From Pelargonium nanum (Eukaryota; Streptophyta; Magnoliopsida; Geraniales; Geraniaceae), in the NCBI GenBank assembly GCA_036897485.1, contig JAYMTF010001587.1, positions 1-22,395 on the forward strand: a DNA stretch of 22,395 bases. Reading direction: 5' to 3'. Under the pieces are notes generated by a model. It did no database searches. It was not told the DNA's origin and saw only the letters and a program-made list of their open reading frames with translations. This document shows positions 21,590-22,395 of this stretch, piece after piece (position 1 is the stretch's first letter; the number at the start of each line of letters is the position of its first letter). The position numbers and the translations under genes were made by a program.

Positions 21590-22284
21590 ATGGTAATGCA
21601 ATTTTATTACTGAATTTATAGTTTATTGGTTGATAGATTTAGTTCATAACCTATAAAATGTCGTATAAGCCCTAACATCTGTGATTGGAATTTTCCGACT
21701 TGTTGCTCCGTTTGGTTGCTGAGAAAATGCGAGAAAAAGAGGCGGAATAAAAAAAATTGTTGAGTCTAATTGCTTATCATCTTCCAATTGGTTGCGCTTT
21801 ACTTTAGACTATTTCTTTTAGTATTTTTGGGGAAAATGCTACGTTCAATTGTATGTGCTTTTTTTCCTGCATTTTCTCAGTAACCAAACAGAAGGACTCT
21901 AGATTTGTGAGTTGAAAATATGCCCGTGAAGAGATTGAGAAACCGAAGGTTGTAGAAACCAGTGCTAATTTTGTTTTCAGGTTGAGTGTGTTTTGACCGT
22001 TTGTTCTGAGAGTTCTGTGTAAATTGCCCTAAGATTTGTGGAAACATGGATCTCAGAAATGCATCACTATGTATTTTCAGTCTCTGAGTCTTATTATGCA
22101 TCATTACCTCCAAGTTTGATGTTGTAATTTCTGTAGAGTTACTACTCTAAAGAAATACCAATTTAGAGGTAAGAATTAATTTCGTTAAATATCTGTGATG
22201 CAGTCTAAGAAACGAGGGCTTTCGTTGGAGGAAAAACGAGAGAAGATGCTTCAGATCTTTTACGAGTCACAAGACTTCTACCTT
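21590..22284 (+). CDS. MND1: Meiotic nuclear division protein 1 homologue, 5' end
   Basis: Exon 1 coding is only ATG (21590-21592), followed by GTAATG. Exon 2 (22204-22284) encodes SKKRGLSLEEKREKMLQIF then YESQDFYL, and is followed by GTGAGT. With the Met this is the conserved MND1 N-terminus, essentially identical to remembered Arabidopsis (At4g29170) and rice MND1, and it starts the winged-helix DNA-binding region. MND1 pairs with HOP2 to help RAD51/DMC1 strand invasion in meiosis. The first intron is 611 bp (21593-22203). The remaining exons (expected to continue LKELEKLGPKKG) lie right of the window. An in-frame ATG at 22198-22200 directly abuts the acceptor. Confidence 0.93.
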
Positions 22285-22395
22285 GTGAGTACATTATTCA
22301 ATTACAATACTGGATAAAAACTGTATATGGTGTTTTTATTTATTTTTTATATGTATCCTGTCATAGGACTGTTTTTCATCTCTAGAAAGAATATA

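Noticed and set aside
22285-22395. A possible third MND1 exon beginning after CTCTAG at 22386.
   Set aside because: The ten bases read Lys-Glu-Tyr, whereas the conserved continuation is Leu-Lys-Glu-Leu. The real acceptor is probably beyond the window.

Overview
This is plant nuclear DNA, almost certainly from a eudicot. It has AT-rich introns of about 70-1000 bp with GT/GC...AG borders. Its genes are diagnostic for land plants: a plant-type gamma-glutamyl transferase, an LRR-I malectin receptor kinase, the AP-4 sigma adaptin and plant-type MND1. A rosid is plausible, but I cannot fix the species. All gene identities come from reading translations and from remembered family sequences; no search was run.

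Layout. (1) 1-9055, plus strand: the 3' part (19 exons, 1,059 codons) of a large glycine-rich, multi-pass membrane protein of the family containing Arabidopsis At5g11700. Its upstream exons lie outside the window. (2) 9056-11568: 3' UTR and intergenic DNA. It includes a 652-bp retroposon on the minus strand with a 17-nt oligo(T) and a perfect 16-bp target-site duplication, then a GGT promoter region with G-box/ABRE-like motifs. (3) 11569-14036, plus: a complete six-exon gamma-glutamyl transferase of the vacuolar type. (4) 14333-16023, minus: the complete four-exon sigma subunit of the AP-4 adaptor complex, tail-to-tail with GGT. (5) 16953-20894, minus: a twelve-exon malectin/LRR receptor kinase with all expected splice sites but one single-base frame break in exon 3. 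(6) 21590-22395, plus: the first two exons of MND1, the meiotic recombination factor. Its first coding exon is only the ATG, and the receptor kinase and MND1 are divergently oriented over about 695 bp that holds an E2F-type site.

The genes do not form one pathway. From memory, MND1, an LRR-I receptor kinase and the vacuolar GGT lie close together on Arabidopsis chromosome 4 (At4g29170, At4g29180, At4g29210), so the right half looks like a conserved syntenic block, with the AP-4 sigma gene and the glycine-rich gene from other ancestral positions.

Most notable observations: the one-base frame break in an otherwise intact receptor kinase; two GC-AG introns; the start-codon-only exon of MND1 with a second in-frame ATG against the splice acceptor; the full-length-looking retroposon; a 27-bp exact direct repeat upstream of AP-4 sigma; and a DLG in place of DFG in the kinase. 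I found no RNA genes, CRISPR arrays or clear novel multi-gene system.
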